From contig NZ_JPFV01000011.1 of the NCBI RefSeq assembly GCF_000722685.1, forward strand, positions 310,001 through 374,000: a stretch of DNA of 64,000 nucleotides, given 5' to 3'. Origin of the DNA: Streptococcus mitis. GTDB taxonomy: Bacteria; Bacillota; Bacilli; Lactobacillales; Streptococcaceae. Positions 17,983 through 28,904 of this stretch are shown piece by piece; the stretch's first letter is position 1, and every line of letters begins with the position of its first letter. Both the position numbers and the translations under genes were made by a program. The notes beneath the pieces were generated by a model. The model was not told the origin of the DNA and did no database searches. It saw only the letters and a list, made by a program, of their open reading frames with translations.

Positions 17983-20900
17983 TTATACTTTTACAACTTG
18001 AACCTCGTCTTTACCGAGTAAAATCAAGTATTTCTCAATATTTTCAATCGAATAGGCTCGAGATAAGGCCTCTCCATAAAGGGCTAACTGAGCACGATAG
18101 CGGTTTATGAGTTGACTTGGTTCATCATAGCGGTCTGTCTTATAGTCGAACAGAACGATTTTGTCTTCGTAAAGTAGATAGCCATCAAGGATACCACGGA
18201 CAACGAAGTCTTCCTGACTCTTTTGGTCTCGTTTGAGCATGGAGAAAGGTTGCTCGCGATAAAGATGGTTGGTATTAGCGAGAATTTCCTGACCGAGTGC
18301 TGTATCAAAGAATGCAAGAATTTTAGCAAGATTAATTTTTTCCCTGACAGCTTGGCTGGTTTGAACTTGTTTGAGAGTTTCTGTTAGGCTAGCAAGTGTT
18401 GGTTGCTGACTGAGGTCGATTCTCTGCATGAGTTCGTGGGTAGCACTACCAATCTCAGCTCCTGTTACCTTTCCTTTGGTTGAAAAATCTGGCAAATCAA
18501 AGTTGATTTTCTTGTCTACTGACTGGCCTTGACCTGCAATCTCGACACCTTCCATATCCATAACTGGTTCGTAGAATTTCTTGATTTGACTTGGGGTTTG
18601 AACACTAGGAAGTTCAATAGCTGCGCGGTGAAGAGTATTATATACTTCTACTTCTTTCAGCATTTCAAGGGCTTCTTTGATGGTTTCTGACTGGCGATTG
18701 TCTACTTGGGAGCTATCTTGGAGAGGGCTCTTGTTTTCCAACTCTCCGATAGCTTCTCTGGTCAACTGATCTTCTCCAACAAAACGATAGCTAAAGTTGA
18801 GATTATCCTTTGCAAACACTTTACTGATAGCCCAAAGCCAATCTTGGAAATTCCTTGCTTGCAGTCTAGTAGAGCTATTTAGTTTTCCATTTTTAGCCGC
18901 TGGGTATTCCTTGGCTTCCAGCTTTTCACAAGAACCTTTACCGACAAGATAGAGCTTTTTCTCAGCCCGTGTCATAGCAACATACAGTAGACGCATTTGC
19001 TCAGAATAGCTTGCCAGCTGTAATTCTTCTTCGTTCTGTCTATAGGTCAGACTAGGAATGGAGAGTTTGATAGTTTTAGGATAGTGATCTTCCACTGCTC
19101 CTGTCTCCATTTTGGCAATATATTTGACACCAAGACCATTCTGACGGCTGAGAATGACCTCTGACATAGAGTCTTGCTTGTTGAAATCTTGATCCATATT
19201 GAGGATGAAGACGTAAGGAAACTCTAGCCCTTTACTCTTGTGAATGGTCATGAGCTCTACTGCATCTTTTGGCGGTGCGACTGCCACGCTTGCAAGATCG
19301 TGCTGGGCTTCTAGGACCTTGTCAATCATGCTAATAAAACGTGACAAGCCCTTAAAATTGCTCTTTTCAAATTGATCAGCACGCAGTGCTAGGGCATAGA
19401 GATTGGCCTGTCTAGCAGGACCATTTGGCAAAGCCCCCACATAATCATAATAAAAACGGTCGTTGTAAATCTTCCAAATCAAGTCATAGAGAGAGTGCGT
19501 TTTGGCATACAGGCGCCAAGAATCAAGAATAGTCATGAATTGCTTTAGTTTTTCAGCTAACTCCGTATGAATCAAGCCTTTTTGGATACTTGCCAGTTTT
19601 TGTGCATTGACCAGTTTCTCATAGAGATTTTCTTGGACTTTATCCTCTGCTTTCTGACGGGACAAACGTGCTAACTCGTCCTCGTCAAAGCCAAACATAG
19701 GAGACTTCATAAGGGCAACCAAGGCATAGTCTTGCAGGGGATTGTGAATGACACGCAGGGTGTCCAGCATGACTTGTACTTCTAGGGATTGGAGATAATT
19801 GTTTTGCTCTCCGTCAGTTTTGACAGGAATTCCGTACTCAGATAAGGCGAGGAGAATATGATCATTACGGCTGCGGCTGGAAGTCAAAAGGGCAATTTCC
19901 TTAAAAGCTACACCTTTTTCTTGATGAAGTTTCAAAATCTCCTTGATGACTAATCGCATCTCACCAGTTAGTTTCGTTTCTGTTTGACTCTCTTCTTCCT
20001 CTTGCCCGCTGTCGTCCTTATCGTAGAGGAGAAATTCCGCCTTGTTGTCTGGATTAGGAATTAGTTTGCTATTGGCAAAAACAAGCTGGTGCATGCTGTC
20101 ATAGTTGATTTCTCCGACCTCTTGGTCCATGAGCCGTTCAAATACATCATTGGTTGCTGACAGCACTTCTGAACTGCTACGGAAATTTTCCTTGAGGAGA
20201 ATTAATTTGCCCTCTTTAGGATTCTGCGCATAGCGTTGGAACTTTTCATTGAAAATCTGCGGATCTGCCTGACGAAAACGATAGATGGACTGCTTGATAT
20301 CTCCCACCATAAAGCGATTATGGCCATTAGACAGCAATTCCAACATCCGTTCTTGAATGTGGTTAGTATCCTGATACTCATCGACCATGACTTCGTGGAA
20401 GCGTTCCTGATAAGCCTCACGAACTTGCGAGAAATTCTCTAAAATCTCAATAGTGTAATGGCTGATATCAGCAAACTCAAAAGCATTTTCCTGCCGCTTG
20501 CGTTGACGATAAGCCTCCACAAAATCACGCATAAAGTTTTGGAAGGTTTTAGCTAGTTCCCATGTATCTCCATGATAACGTTCTTGATAATCGAGAATGG
20601 TTATCTGGTCTGCTAGTTGTCCTAGTTTAGCAAACTGGGTCTTTCTCTCTTCGTTGTAGGCATCAGCCAGTGGCTTCAAATCAGCCTTACGACTGGCATT
20701 CGTCAGAGCCCGACCATTTTTCTCTTTTGAGATTGCGACAATACGCGCAAGTACTGCCTGATAATCCTGACTATCAGACTCTTGATTTAAGGAGCCAATT
20801 TCATCCAGAACTAACTGAACATTTTCTAAATAAGCAGCCTTTGCAAACTCCTTGGCATCATTATCCAGATGATAACGGAAAAAGCTTTCCAAATCCCAAA

Positions 20901-21636
20901 GGGCTTGCTGGATTTGCTTAGTCAGTTTTTCTTTTTCACTGGTAAAATCAGCTTTTTCAAAGCCTTTGAGGAAAGATTTACTCAGCCACTTTTGAGGATT
21001 ACTGGTAGATTGGAGGAAGTCATAAATTTTATAGACTTGCTGTCGCAGACCACGTTCATCTTTGCCGCGTCCAGCAAAATTTTTCAGCAAATGACTAAAC
21101 TTTTCTTTCTGTTTACCTTGATAATGGGATTCAAAGACCTCATGGAAAACTTCGTTTTTTAGAAGGAGTTGCTCGCTTTGGTTTTGTAAAATACGGAAAT
21201 TAGGTGCAATATCAAGCAGATAACCGTGTTTACCAAGGAATTTTTGTGTGAAAGAGTCCATGGTACCAATAGCCGCGTTGGGTAGATCTGCCAACTGGCG
21301 ACCCAAGTGTTGTTTGAGGTCAACGTCATCGCTTTCTTGGATTTGCTGGCTGATTTTTTTCTCCAAACGTTCCTTAAGCTCAGTGGCTGCCTTAACGGTA
21401 AAGGTTGAGATGAAGAGTTGAGAAATTTCGACACCACGCGCCAATTGGTCCAGAATACGCTCTGCCATAACAAAGGTCTTCCCAGAACCAGCCGATGCTG
21501 AGACTAGGATATTCTGAACAGAAGTGTAGATAGCTTCGATTTGCTCGGCAGTTTTCTTTTGTTCTTTGCTCGAATTTGCTTCTGCTTCTTGCAGTTTTTG
21601 AATTTCCTCCTCACTTAAAAAGGGAATGTGCTTCAT
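17983..21636 (-). CDS. rexA: ATP-dependent helicase/nuclease subunit A (RexA/AddA)
   Basis: Helicase-nuclease subunit of RexAB (AddAB type), the Gram-positive RecBCD counterpart that processes double-strand breaks at Chi. About 1217 aa. UvrD/SF1 motifs: Walker [18 protein letters not shown] near residue 50, Walker B VDEYQDTN, motif III-like [17 protein letters not shown], and [17 protein letters not shown]. The C-terminal PD-(D/E)xK nuclease is visible as [10 protein letters not shown]. The ATG at 21636 overlaps the rexB stop by one base (TGATG), so translation is coupled. The extra in-frame TTG upstream is not needed. Confidence 0.97.
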   Translation of the reverse strand: MKHIPFLSEEEIQKLQEAEANSSKEQKKTAEQIEAIYTSVQNILVSASAGSGKTFVMAERILDQLARGVEISQLFISTFTVKAATELKERLEKKISQQIQESDDVDLKQHLGRQLADLPNAAIGTMDSFTQKFLGKHGYLLDIAPNFRILQNQSEQLLLKNEVFHEVFESHYQGKQKEKFSHLLKNFAGRGKDERGLRQQVYKIYDFLQSTSNPQKWLSKSFLKGFEKADFTSEKEKLTKQIQQALWDLESFFRYHLDNDAKEFAKAAYLENVQLVLDEIGSLNQESDSQDYQAVLARIVAISKEKNGRALTNASRKADLKPLADAYNEERKTQFAKLGQLADQITILDYQERYHGDTWELAKTFQNFMRDFVEAYRQRKRQENAFEFADISHYTIEILENFSQVREAYQERFHEVMVDEYQDTNHIQERMLELLSNGHNRFMVGDIKQSIYRFRQADPQIFNEKFQRYAQNPKEGKLILLKENFRSSSEVLSATNDVFERLMDQEVGEINYDSMHQLVFANSKLIPNPDNKAEFLLYDKDDSGQEEEESQTETKLTGEMRLVIKEILKLHQEKGVAFKEIALLTSSRSRNDHILLALSEYGIPVKTDGEQNNYLQSLEVQVMLDTLRVIHNPLQDYALVALMKSPMFGFDEDELARLSRQKAEDKVQENLYEKLVNAQKLASIQKGLIHTELAEKLKQFMTILDSWRLYAKTHSLYDLIWKIYNDRFYYDYVGALPNGPARQANLYALALRADQFEKSNFKGLSRFISMIDKVLEAQHDLASVAVAPPKDAVELMTIHKSKGLEFPYVFILNMDQDFNKQDSMSEVILSRQNGLGVKYIAKMETGAVEDHYPKTIKLSIPSLTYRQNEEELQLASYSEQMRLLYVAMTRAEKKLYLVGKGSCEKLEAKEYPAAKNGKLNSSTRLQARNFQDWLWAISKVFAKDNLNFSYRFVGEDQLTREAIGELENKSPLQDSSQVDNRQSETIKEALEMLKEVEVYNTLHRAAIELPSVQTPSQIKKFYEPVMDMEGVEIAGQGQSVDKKINFDLPDFSTKGKVTGAEIGSATHELMQRIDLSQQPTLASLTETLKQVQTSQAVREKINLAKILAFFDTALGQEILANTNHLYREQPFSMLKRDQKSQEDFVVRGILDGYLLYEDKIVLFDYKTDRYDEPSQLINRYRAQLALYGEALSRAYSIENIEKYLILLGKDEVQVVKV

Positions 21637-24600
21637 CAATTCAACTCCTCTCTTATTTTTTCAAACCAAGCTTGCTTGAGTTTTTCTCCGACCAGGCGCT
21701 TACCATCAGCTAAGTCCAACTTTTCTAGGAAACGGGCTTGGCCTAAGTGGTAATTGGCTTCAAATCCAGTAATAGCTTGATGTTGCTGAACATACGGTGC
21801 AATGCTTCTACCGTTTTCGGTATAAGGATTGATGGCGAACTGGCCTTCTAAAATCTTCTCTGCTGCTTTCTTGTAAAGATGGGCATTGTAGTCTAGTAGG
21901 AGCTGGAATTCCTCATCTGTCAGCTGGTTAGCCTTATTTTTGTTGTAAAATTCACCCAAATGACTGCTTTCTTTTTCTAAAAAGAGGCCTTGGTATTTCA
22001 TAGACTTACTGGCTTCTACTACTGCACCTGCTAGACTTTTAACCGCCATCAGAGATTGAACAGGTTCAGCCATCTCCAAGTACATGGCGCCGAAAAAGTT
22101 CTGCTCCCCTTCTCTTTTTAGGGCAGCTAGATAGGTTGGTAACTGGGAATTGAGTCCATTAAAGAAATGAGGAAACTGGAATTGAGTTAGACTCGACTTG
22201 TAGTCTACTACTCCTATCGCTCCATCAGCTTTCAATCGGTCAATGCGGTCAACCTTACCTCGTACAAAGACACTGCGACCATCGTCCAATTGAATAAAGG
22301 CTTGCTCTTTACCGCCGAAGTTCGCCTCTTCTTTGATAGTTTCAATAGCTGGATTATGGCGGAGAATATGGCCAGTCGTGCGAGCTACATCAAGCAGAAC
22401 TTCTTTGGTAAACTGGGCTTCCAAACTTTCCTGATAAATGGCTTCAAATTCGCGTTCTTGACTGGTTTCTTGGATAGCTTGTTCTAAACGTCTGTCAAAG
22501 GAATCTTCGTCAGGCAACTGCAAGGCACGTTCAAAAATTCGGTGCAAGAAATTTCCGTGACTGCGGGCATCAGGACGCAGGCGTAATTCCTCCTGCAAGC
22601 CTAAAACATAGCGAAGGAAATAACTGTATTGGTTCCGGTAAAACTCTGTCAAACCAGAGGTAGAGAGGTAAAACTCCTGATCTGTAGGATAGAGAGCTTG
22701 TAAGGTATCTTTGGTCAACTGCTTACTGCTTGGGCTTGTTGGAAGGGCTGGATTTGCAAGGCCTTTTTGGTCAAGTTTTTTACCCATGACACGCGCCAGA
22801 ACCTTAATAAATGTCAAATCTTGCTCAGTATCGCTCGTCTCGGCCTGTTGGTGATAGGCAACCAGACTAGACAAAAGACTGTGATAGGACCCCATATCCT
22901 CCTTAGACAGCCCTTTGTGATTCATCCTCTTCTCTCTCCGACTAAATCCAAAATGGACCAGCTCTTGAAGATAAGCTGACTCCTTACTTTCACTTTCATT
23001 AAAAAGGCTTGGAGCCGACAAGACCAACTGCTTACGCGCAGAATTGACCAAGGAAAGCATAGTGTAGCGATTTTTCTTGAGATTTTCACTGCTGGCAATT
23101 ATCAATTGCGTCCCATCTTCTGTCGCTTGATTTAGGCTCTGTCTTTCTTCGTCAGTCAAAAGACTGGTATTTTGCGCGATTTTTGGTAAATTGTCCTGAG
23201 TCAGCCCAATAGCGTAGACAAAGTCAGCAGTCAATGGCGCAATCAAATCGTAACTTTGCACCAGAACGGTATCCACTGTCGCTGGAATGGTACGGTATTG
23301 GGACAAACTCATTCCAGAATGGAGCAGGGCTAGAAAGTCCTCTAGATTAACTTGCGAACCAGCAAAAACAGTCGCAAATTGTTCTAAAACATGACAGAAA
23401 GCCTTCCAAACTTCGGATTGTCTTTCCTGTTCTAGGGCTTCCATGGTAGCTGTCAAATCTTGCAACTGCTTGGTCACCGCTCCTTCTTTTAGAAAGACAT
23501 TCCACTTTTGCAAGAGATTTTCAGCCTTCTGTTTTCGACTGGCAAAGAGAGTTTCAAGAGGTTCTAAAATTCTCAGGCGAAGGGCATTCAAACGCTCAAG
23601 ATTAAATTTCCCATGGTGGGATTTGGTGAAGGTTTGCTGAAAGGCTGGCAAGCCATTGATACCAAGATAACGGATATATTGCTCAAATGCGTCAATATCA
23701 GACTGACTAAAATCGGTATACAAACCTGTTCTAAGAAGGTTAATCAAATCCTCCTGACGGAAACGATAGCGTTTTAAAGCCAAAATAGACTCGACAAACT
23801 GTGTCAAGGGGTGGTGCGCCATGGATTCGCTTCTACCAAGGTAGAAAGGAATCTGATACTGGTCAAAAATGGTTTTGAGAGATAACTGATAAGAAGCTAC
23901 ATCTCCCAAGAGAATACGAAAATGCTTGTAACTCAAGTCTGGATTGTCATGTAATTTCTGACGGATGCTACGGGCTACTAGCTCCAACTCCTCCTTTTGC
24001 GTCAAACAAGACCAGATTTGTAGATTTTCACGGTCTTTCTCATCGACATCCAAAGCGAGTTCTGAAAAGTCATAAGAAGACTCCAGCAAACGAGAGACCT
24101 TGTCAAAACTATCCATCTTCTCATGAATTTGAGAATAGTCCTGAGCAGGCGTTTGGTATTTAGAGGCCAGATGGTGGAGAAACTCCACACTAGCTTGGTA
24201 GAGATTACCCTCGCTAAAAGGGCTAGTATAGGCTTTCTTACTAGCATAGGCTCCAATGACAATCTCAACACCCTTGCCATGAAGTAGGTCCACAATTCGC
24301 TCTTCCTCGGCAGAAAAACGGGTAAATCCATCAATAACTAAGGCAATCTGTCTAAAATCACTACTAACTTTGTCATTCTCAATAGCCTCAATCAAATGGG
24401 ACAACTGACTTCCCTGAGCTAACTGAGCTTGATTGAGATAAGCCGTTACCTTCTCAAAAATCAAGAGTAAATCGGCTCTCTTATCCTCATCCGTCAAACT
24501 CTCCAAGTCCAAAAAACTCACCTGTGCTTTGGTCATCTCGTGGTAAAGCTCAATCAACTGCTGGATAAACTGAGGATCCTGCTTGATAGCTCCATAAACA

Positions 24601-24908
24601 CGTAAATCCTTAGGATCAAGTTCGGCAAGGCATTTATAAAAAGCCATCCCAAGACCGATATCATCAAGACTGGTCTTGGCAGGCAAGTCATTCAGGATCA
24701 GATAACGAGCCATTTGGGCAAAGCGCGTGACAGTAATCGCAAAAGAAGCCTGCTGGGACAAGCATTCCAGCACGGCACGTTCCTTTTCAAATGAAAGAGA
24801 GTTGGGAGCAATGTAAAAGACTCGCTTGCCAGCAGCAACTAGCTCTTCCGCCTCTCTGGTTAGAATTTCTGTCAAAGAAGTTCGAATATCAGTATAAAGT
24901 AATTTCAT
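21636..24908 (-). CDS. rexB: ATP-dependent nuclease subunit B (RexB), lacking Fe-S cysteines
   Basis: Partner of RexA, 1090 aa. The N-terminal region is a degenerate helicase-like fold ([21 protein letters not shown] instead of a good Walker A). The C-terminal nuclease shows [12 protein letters not shown]...GVVDYKSS. In AddB proteins this nuclease is pinned by a [4Fe-4S] cluster held by one Cys in a CPFxxFLRY-like motif and a C-terminal C-x2-C-x5-C. Here the first motif reads [15 protein letters not shown] and the C-terminal motif region ([14 protein letters not shown]) has no Cys. The last 370 or so residues contain no cysteine. It is the first gene of the operon; the ATG at 24908 follows an AT-rich leader. 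Confidence 0.96.
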   Translation of the reverse strand: MKLLYTDIRTSLTEILTREAEELVAAGKRVFYIAPNSLSFEKERAVLECLSQQASFAITVTRFAQMARYLILNDLPAKTSLDDIGLGMAFYKCLAELDPKDLRVYGAIKQDPQFIQQLIELYHEMTKAQVSFLDLESLTDEDKRADLLLIFEKVTAYLNQAQLAQGSQLSHLIEAIENDKVSSDFRQIALVIDGFTRFSAEEERIVDLLHGKGVEIVIGAYASKKAYTSPFSEGNLYQASVEFLHHLASKYQTPAQDYSQIHEKMDSFDKVSRLLESSYDFSELALDVDEKDRENLQIWSCLTQKEELELVARSIRQKLHDNPDLSYKHFRILLGDVASYQLSLKTIFDQYQIPFYLGRSESMAHHPLTQFVESILALKRYRFRQEDLINLLRTGLYTDFSQSDIDAFEQYIRYLGINGLPAFQQTFTKSHHGKFNLERLNALRLRILEPLETLFASRKQKAENLLQKWNVFLKEGAVTKQLQDLTATMEALEQERQSEVWKAFCHVLEQFATVFAGSQVNLEDFLALLHSGMSLSQYRTIPATVDTVLVQSYDLIAPLTADFVYAIGLTQDNLPKIAQNTSLLTDEERQSLNQATEDGTQLIIASSENLKKNRYTMLSLVNSARKQLVLSAPSLFNESESKESAYLQELVHFGFSRREKRMNHKGLSKEDMGSYHSLLSSLVAYHQQAETSDTEQDLTFIKVLARVMGKKLDQKGLANPALPTSPSSKQLTKDTLQALYPTDQEFYLSTSGLTEFYRNQYSYFLRYVLGLQEELRLRPDARSHGNFLHRIFERALQLPDEDSFDRRLEQAIQETSQEREFEAIYQESLEAQFTKEVLLDVARTTGHILRHNPAIETIKEEANFGGKEQAFIQLDDGRSVFVRGKVDRIDRLKADGAIGVVDYKSSLTQFQFPHFFNGLNSQLPTYLAALKREGEQNFFGAMYLEMAEPVQSLMAVKSLAGAVVEASKSMKYQGLFLEKESSHLGEFYNKNKANQLTDEEFQLLLDYNAHLYKKAAEKILEGQFAINPYTENGRSIAPYVQQHQAITGFEANYHLGQARFLEKLDLADGKRLVGEKLKQAWFEKIREELN

Positions 24909-25014
24909 CTCAGCCTCGTTTGGTTTCTCAAAGTTTCTTACTCTATTATAGCAAAGTTCGCTTCACTGTCCAAATCCAAAATTCTTGTTGACAATCATTT
25001 AACTAGCAAATCAA

Positions 25015-25434
25015 TCAAGCTTCGTCATCCACTTTCATATGATGAAATATATATAGGAAAAAGTCTTTGGAAACTTCAAAATGCCCATAACGAAGCCTAG
25101 AAGTATAGTTTTTCCATTCAGGATGTTGTCTGGCTATTTCTATGGAGCAATCTTTGACTGGTAGATAATACTCGACATTTCGTCTAAAGGGAAAGAATCC
25201 TTCAAACTGCTCTACTTGATAGGCTTTGTCATCTATAATTTTACCTACGGCCACAAAAGCCTGTAACTTATCTTGACCATTCATATCGTATTTGGGGCTA
25301 TAGTATAAAAGATAATCGCCTTTTTTCATACGGTTTAAGGGGCCGCCCTTTCCATGACAGACCTGGCAAAAATTCCCCTCAACTCCTCTTAAAACATGAT
25401 TCTTTGAAACAACTCCGACCCAATATCTAGGCAT
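25015..25434 (-). CDS. EVE-domain protein
   Basis: A 139-aa single-domain protein of the EVE/PUA-like superfamily. The start PRYWVGVVSKNHVLRGVEGNFCQVCHGKGGPLNRMKKGDYLLYYSP is typical, as is LQAFVAVGKI. EVE domains are readers of modified bases in DNA or RNA. The stretch CQVCHGKGG is a distinctive feature of this subfamily. It overlaps the preceding marR gene by 8 bases and so is translationally coupled to it. A biological role in this organism is not known to me. Confidence 0.88.
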   Translation of the reverse strand: MPRYWVGVVSKNHVLRGVEGNFCQVCHGKGGPLNRMKKGDYLLYYSPKYDMNGQDKLQAFVAVGKIIDDKAYQVEQFEGFFPFRRNVEYYLPVKDCSIEIARQHPEWKNYTSRLRYGHFEVSKDFFLYIFHHMKVDDEA

Positions 25435-25888
25435 TTTTATCCTCCAACTCTGCTAACATGCGATTAAAACTTTCTCTATCGTTAGAAAGTTTTTCAAAAA
25501 ATTCTTCATCAACCCCTTCTACTAAGGGTAAAGCTTGATTGACCTTCTCCACACCAGACTTCGTCACTAAAACCAGTTTGGCTCGACTATCCTTTGGATG
25601 TTGATCGCGTCTAATGTAGTCTTTCTTCTCTAGTAACCGGACAATCTGAGAAACCGTCATGACATCCATACCTGTGAAACGAGCAATATCAACTTGTGTT
25701 ACATATTCCTCTCTATTCGTCAGAAATAAGAGCGAAGTCAAAATGATAAATTGGGGCAAAGTAAGACCAACTGATTTTAAAACTCTTTTTAAATTACTTT
25801 CCCACTTGTTGTAGACTTTGATGAAAAGAAGACCTGTGGACTCTGTTTCATCATTCTTGTAAATTGAATTAAAGTGATACTTTGACAT
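25427..25888 (-). CDS. MarR-family transcriptional regulator
   Basis: A 153-aa winged-helix regulator. The recognition-helix region reads VDIARFTGMDVMTVSQIVRLLEKKDYIRRDQHPKDSRAKLVLVT, the classical MarR wing with DxR. N- and C-terminal helices should form the dimer interface. It is divergent from the HAD gene across a 146-bp AT-rich gap, and it is the first gene of a two-gene unit with the EVE protein. Upstream, the minus strand has TATAAT within CTTATAATATGTATACTTAA, an imperfect palindrome that could be its own operator (inference). Confidence 0.92.
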   Translation of the reverse strand: MSKYHFNSIYKNDETESTGLLFIKVYNKWESNLKRVLKSVGLTLPQFIILTSLLFLTNREEYVTQVDIARFTGMDVMTVSQIVRLLEKKDYIRRDQHPKDSRAKLVLVTKSGVEKVNQALPLVEGVDEEFFEKLSNDRESFNRMLAELEDKNA

Positions 25889-25998
25889 TATTTTTCCTTA
25901 AATATTAAGTATACATATTATAAGATAATTTATTTTATTTTTCAAGAAAAGGGAGCTTGAATGTTACAATTCTGTCAGACATTTTATGTTCTATATGC

Positions 25999-26004
25999 TA
26001 TAAT
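25999..26004 (+). promoter_or_regulatory. Extended -10 promoter of the HAD gene
   Basis: TATAAT preceded by TGC (TATGCTATAAT), an extended -10 element common in pneumococcus, 31 bases upstream of the ATG at 26035. Confidence 0.65.
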
Positions 26005-26034
26005 AAAAGCAAAACACCTAGAAAAGGAAGACCT

Positions 26035-26844
26035 ATGATTAAACTACTAGCCTTGGATATGGACGGAACCCTCCTCAATGAAGCCAAGGAAATCCCACAA
26101 GCTCACATTACTGCTATTCACCAAGCCATTGAAAAAGGTGTCAAACTGGTTCTCTGTACGGGTCGCCCGCTTTTCGGTGTCCTCCCCTACTACAAAAAAC
26201 TGGGACTAGACCTCCAGAATGAGTATGTGATTGTTAACAACGGTTGCTCAACTCACCAAACCAGCGATTGGAATTTGGTTGACTGGCAAGAACTCAGTCC
26301 AGCTGACATCGAATACCTCTATGACCTTGCTGAAAAAAGTGATGTTCAGTTGACTCTTTTTGACGAGACACATTATTTTGTCCTCGGTGGCAAACCTAAT
26401 GAAATCGTTCAAAATGATGCCAAGCTAGTCTTTTCAGACCTGACTGAAATTTCCCTTGAGGAAGCTACCAGTGGTAAGTACCGTATGTTCCAAGGTATGT
26501 TTTTGGGTACCAAAGAGCAAACAGACGATTTTGAAGAGCGTTTTGCTGGGGAACTCTGTCAACGATTCAGTGGAGTTCGTTCGCAGCCTGTCATTTATGA
26601 AGCCATGCCACTTGGAACGACAAAGGCTACTGCTCTTTCACGACTGGCAGAGATTCTGAAGATTGATTCCTCAGAAATCATGGCTATGGGCGATGCTAAT
26701 AACGATATTGAAATGCTCCAATTTGCAGGGCTTGGTGTTGCAATGGGAAATGCCAGCGATTATGTTAAATCTCTTGCGGATGCCGTTACAGCAAGCAACG
26801 AAGAAGACGGCGTTGCGCGTGCCATTGAGAAATATATTTTATAA
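26035..26844 (+). CDS. Cof-type HAD phosphatase
   Basis: Cytoplasmic sugar- or nucleotide-phosphate phosphatase of the Cof/HAD-IIB group, 269 aa. Motif I is LLALDMDGTLLNE with the nucleophile and acid Asp. Motif II is CTGRP, and motifs III/IV appear as KATALSRLAEIL and MAMGDANNDIEML. The C2B cap lies between. The ATG at 26035 is chosen because GAAAAGGAAG lies just upstream and the family begins MIKLLALDMDG. Substrate not predictable. Monocistronic, with its own promoter and terminator. Confidence 0.93.
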   Translation: MIKLLALDMDGTLLNEAKEIPQAHITAIHQAIEKGVKLVLCTGRPLFGVLPYYKKLGLDLQNEYVIVNNGCSTHQTSDWNLVDWQELSPADIEYLYDLAEKSDVQLTLFDETHYFVLGGKPNEIVQNDAKLVFSDLTEISLEEATSGKYRMFQGMFLGTKEQTDDFEERFAGELCQRFSGVRSQPVIYEAMPLGTTKATALSRLAEILKIDSSEIMAMGDANNDIEMLQFAGLGVAMGNASDYVKSLADAVTASNEEDGVARAIEKYIL

Positions 26845-26852
26845 TTAAGAAG

Positions 26853-26876
26853 CCCAGTTCGTGTCAACTGGGTTTT
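26853..26876 (+). terminator. Terminator of the HAD gene
   Basis: CCCAGTT/AACTGGG stem with a six-base loop followed by TTTTG, 9 bases after the stop codon. Confidence 0.75.
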
Positions 26877-26985
26877 GATATTTAAGAATTCCTAAAACTT
26901 TAGAAACTCTTTAGAAATCCTTGAGCTTTCTTTGATTTCTATGCTTTATACTAAAGTTATCAAAATAAATCAAAAGGAGAGAATC

Positions 26986-27894
26986 ATGAAAACAGTACTT
27001 GATATTCATGGATTGTCCAAAAACTTTGACAAACAAGCTATTCTTCAGGATCTTCATTTAACGATAAGAGAGGGAGATATTTATGGACTTATTGGGAAGA
27101 ATGGAGCTGGGAAGACTACCTTGATAAAAATTATTACGCAACTGCTGTTTGCGGATAAAGGAACTGTTTCCCTCTTTTCTAGTCAATCGGAAAATGAGTG
27201 GACCAAGGCTCTATCTCGAGTAGGTTCAGTGATTGAATCACCTGTAGCTCATAATCACTTAACAGCCTATCAAAATCTGAAATATTATTGTATGATTCGT
27301 CATATTCCAAATGCTGATCAAGTCATTCGAGAAACGCTGGACTATGTAGGTTTGTCAGATACAGGTAAGAAAGTCTTTCGTGATTTCTCGCTAGGAATGA
27401 AACAAAGACTTGGTATTGCCATTGCCCTCCTATCCAAACCAGACTTCCTGATCCTAGATGAACCTATTAACGGTCTCGACCCAATAGGTATCAAAGAATT
27501 TCGACTAATGATTCAACGACTAAATCAAGAAAAAGGGATCACCATTCTCATCTCTAGCCATATCTTGTCAGAACTCTATCTCCTAGCCAATCGTTTTGGT
27601 ATTTTAGATCAAGGCAAGATTATCCGTGAAATCAGCAAAGCTGAATTTGAAACACTAAGCGAGGATTACATTGTTCTTAAGACAGCTGACCAAGAGAAAG
27701 CTTGTCAAGTATTAAAAGAACAAATCCATCTCCAGTTCAAGGTTGTGAATCCAGAAAATGAAATCCATATCTTTGGTCAGGAACAAGATGTCAAACAGAT
27801 TCTTAAGGAATTAACTTTGGCAGATGTTGCTATTGACGAGATTTACTATGCCCGTCAAAACCTAGAAGAATACTTCACTCAATTGGTCGAATAG
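26986..27894 (+). CDS. ABC transporter ATP-binding protein (BcrA/lantibiotic-immunity type)
   Basis: 302-aa ATPase. Walker A GLIGKNGAGKTTLIKI, signature FSLGMKQRLGIAIALL, Walker B FLILDEPINGLDP, and switch His in ISSHILSEL. The C-terminal 80 residues (extra domain ending ARQNLEEYFTQLVE) match the BcrA/CcmA-type ATPases of bacitracin and lantibiotic export. The ATG at 26986 has AAAGGAGAG upstream; the longer in-frame N-terminus is unlikely. A -10 (TATACT at 26947) fits a promoter. The permease follows 10 bases later. Drug or peptide export is inferred. Confidence 0.9.
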   Translation: MKTVLDIHGLSKNFDKQAILQDLHLTIREGDIYGLIGKNGAGKTTLIKIITQLLFADKGTVSLFSSQSENEWTKALSRVGSVIESPVAHNHLTAYQNLKYYCMIRHIPNADQVIRETLDYVGLSDTGKKVFRDFSLGMKQRLGIAIALLSKPDFLILDEPINGLDPIGIKEFRLMIQRLNQEKGITILISSHILSELYLLANRFGILDQGKIIREISKAEFETLSEDYIVLKTADQEKACQVLKEQIHLQFKVVNPENEIHIFGQEQDVKQILKELTLADVAIDEIYYARQNLEEYFTQLVE

Positions 27895-27904
27895 GAGGAA
27901 AATC

Positions 27905-28657
27905 ATGATACATACCATTCAAGCAGACTTTTACCGTCTTTTCCGTTCCAAAGGTTTTTGGATTACAGAATTCATTCTCTTTGCTCTCATGCTAATGGGT
28001 GCAAGTATAGGAGCTACTGGTCATCTGATGGCAATCCAGACAGAAGAACCAGAAATTCCAACCCATGGTTGGGACGGTGTACAAGCACTTATTAACGCTT
28101 CTAGTCAAGGTTCAAACCTCGTTTTTCTCTGTATCATCCTAGCCTGCCTCGTTCTTGGAGTTGATTTAATCGGTAAACTCTATAAAAATAATTTAACAGT
28201 GGGTGTTTCTCGTACCGAGTTTTTCCTTGCCAAAGCCTTTGTATTGACTTGTATTGCACTTTTGCAAGTCATCATCTGTCTTGTGATTGCCTTTATTCCA
28301 GCAACTATCTTAAATGGATTTGGAACTATGCCTGATGGCTTTATTGGCAATCTACTGGTAACCATTTTCCTTCAATTCCTTTGCCTCCTTGCTTGGCTTT
28401 CCATTGTTTCCTTCATTCTCTATGTTAGTCATTCTTATCTTGCGGTATTTATTGGTTATTTGGTCAGCTCTATCTTACTTTCTATGCCAATGCTCATCTT
28501 CCCAAGTATCAAAATTTTGCCATATTTATCCTTGCGATTTACCTATGCTATGACTGCTAATAGTGAATCCATTTTCTATACACTTATAGTTACTTTAGCT
28601 GTTATTGTAATTTTTAATATAAGTGGACTGACAGTTTTCAAAAAGAAAAGTCTATAA
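27905..28657 (+). CDS. ABC-2-type transporter permease
   Basis: 250-aa polytopic membrane protein with about six hydrophobic segments (for example FWITEFILFALMLMGASIG and LVFLCIILACLVLGV). The N-terminus MIHTIQADFYRLFRSKGFW and the motif LIGKLYKNNLTVGVSRTEFFLAK are typical of BcrB-like ABC-2 permeases that work with the upstream ATPase. Preceded by AGGAGGAAAATC. No lantibiotic biosynthesis or two-component genes lie next to it, so the substrate is open. Confidence 0.88.
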   Translation: MIHTIQADFYRLFRSKGFWITEFILFALMLMGASIGATGHLMAIQTEEPEIPTHGWDGVQALINASSQGSNLVFLCIILACLVLGVDLIGKLYKNNLTVGVSRTEFFLAKAFVLTCIALLQVIICLVIAFIPATILNGFGTMPDGFIGNLLVTIFLQFLCLLAWLSIVSFILYVSHSYLAVFIGYLVSSILLSMPMLIFPSIKILPYLSLRFTYAMTANSESIFYTLIVTLAVIVIFNISGLTVFKKKSL

Positions 28658-28758
28658 AAAACTTCAAGCAGGTAGAGCCTGCTAACTCATGATAGAAAAA
28701 GAAGTTCACCTTGAAGTTTACCTTATAATAAAGATGAACAATACAAATCCGTTGTCTT

Positions 28759-28870
28759 TATAGTAGATTGAATCTAGAATTGCACAATATCGCTTCTAAA
28801 ATATTTTTAGAAATTACTTTAAATTTCTTAATCAATTTGTTTAGATTCTATTTCAATCTACTATACTGTA
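28759..28870. repeat. RUP element (repeat unit of pneumococcus)
   Basis: About 112 bp bounded by inverted ends TATAGTAGATTGAA and TTTCAATCTACTATA. The length and ends fit RUP, a non-autonomous element thought to be moved by IS630-Spn1 transposase. It lies 100 bases past the ABC permease. Confidence 0.82.
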
Positions 28871-28904
28871 GCTCTTCACAATACCTTAGATTGGGTGGTA
28901 GAAA

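Noticed and set aside
25940..25957. Second dif-like half site TTTTTCAAGAAAA upstream of the HAD gene
   Set aside because: Only one arm is present; the CCGAAA arm and central ACTATAA are missing, so it is chance similarity in AT-rich DNA.
28700..28735. MerR-type operator AAGTTCACCTTGAAGTT with nearby TATAAT
   Set aside because: The dyad is imperfect, the -35/-10 spacing does not fit the 19-bp MerR promoter, and there is no MerR gene or target beside it.
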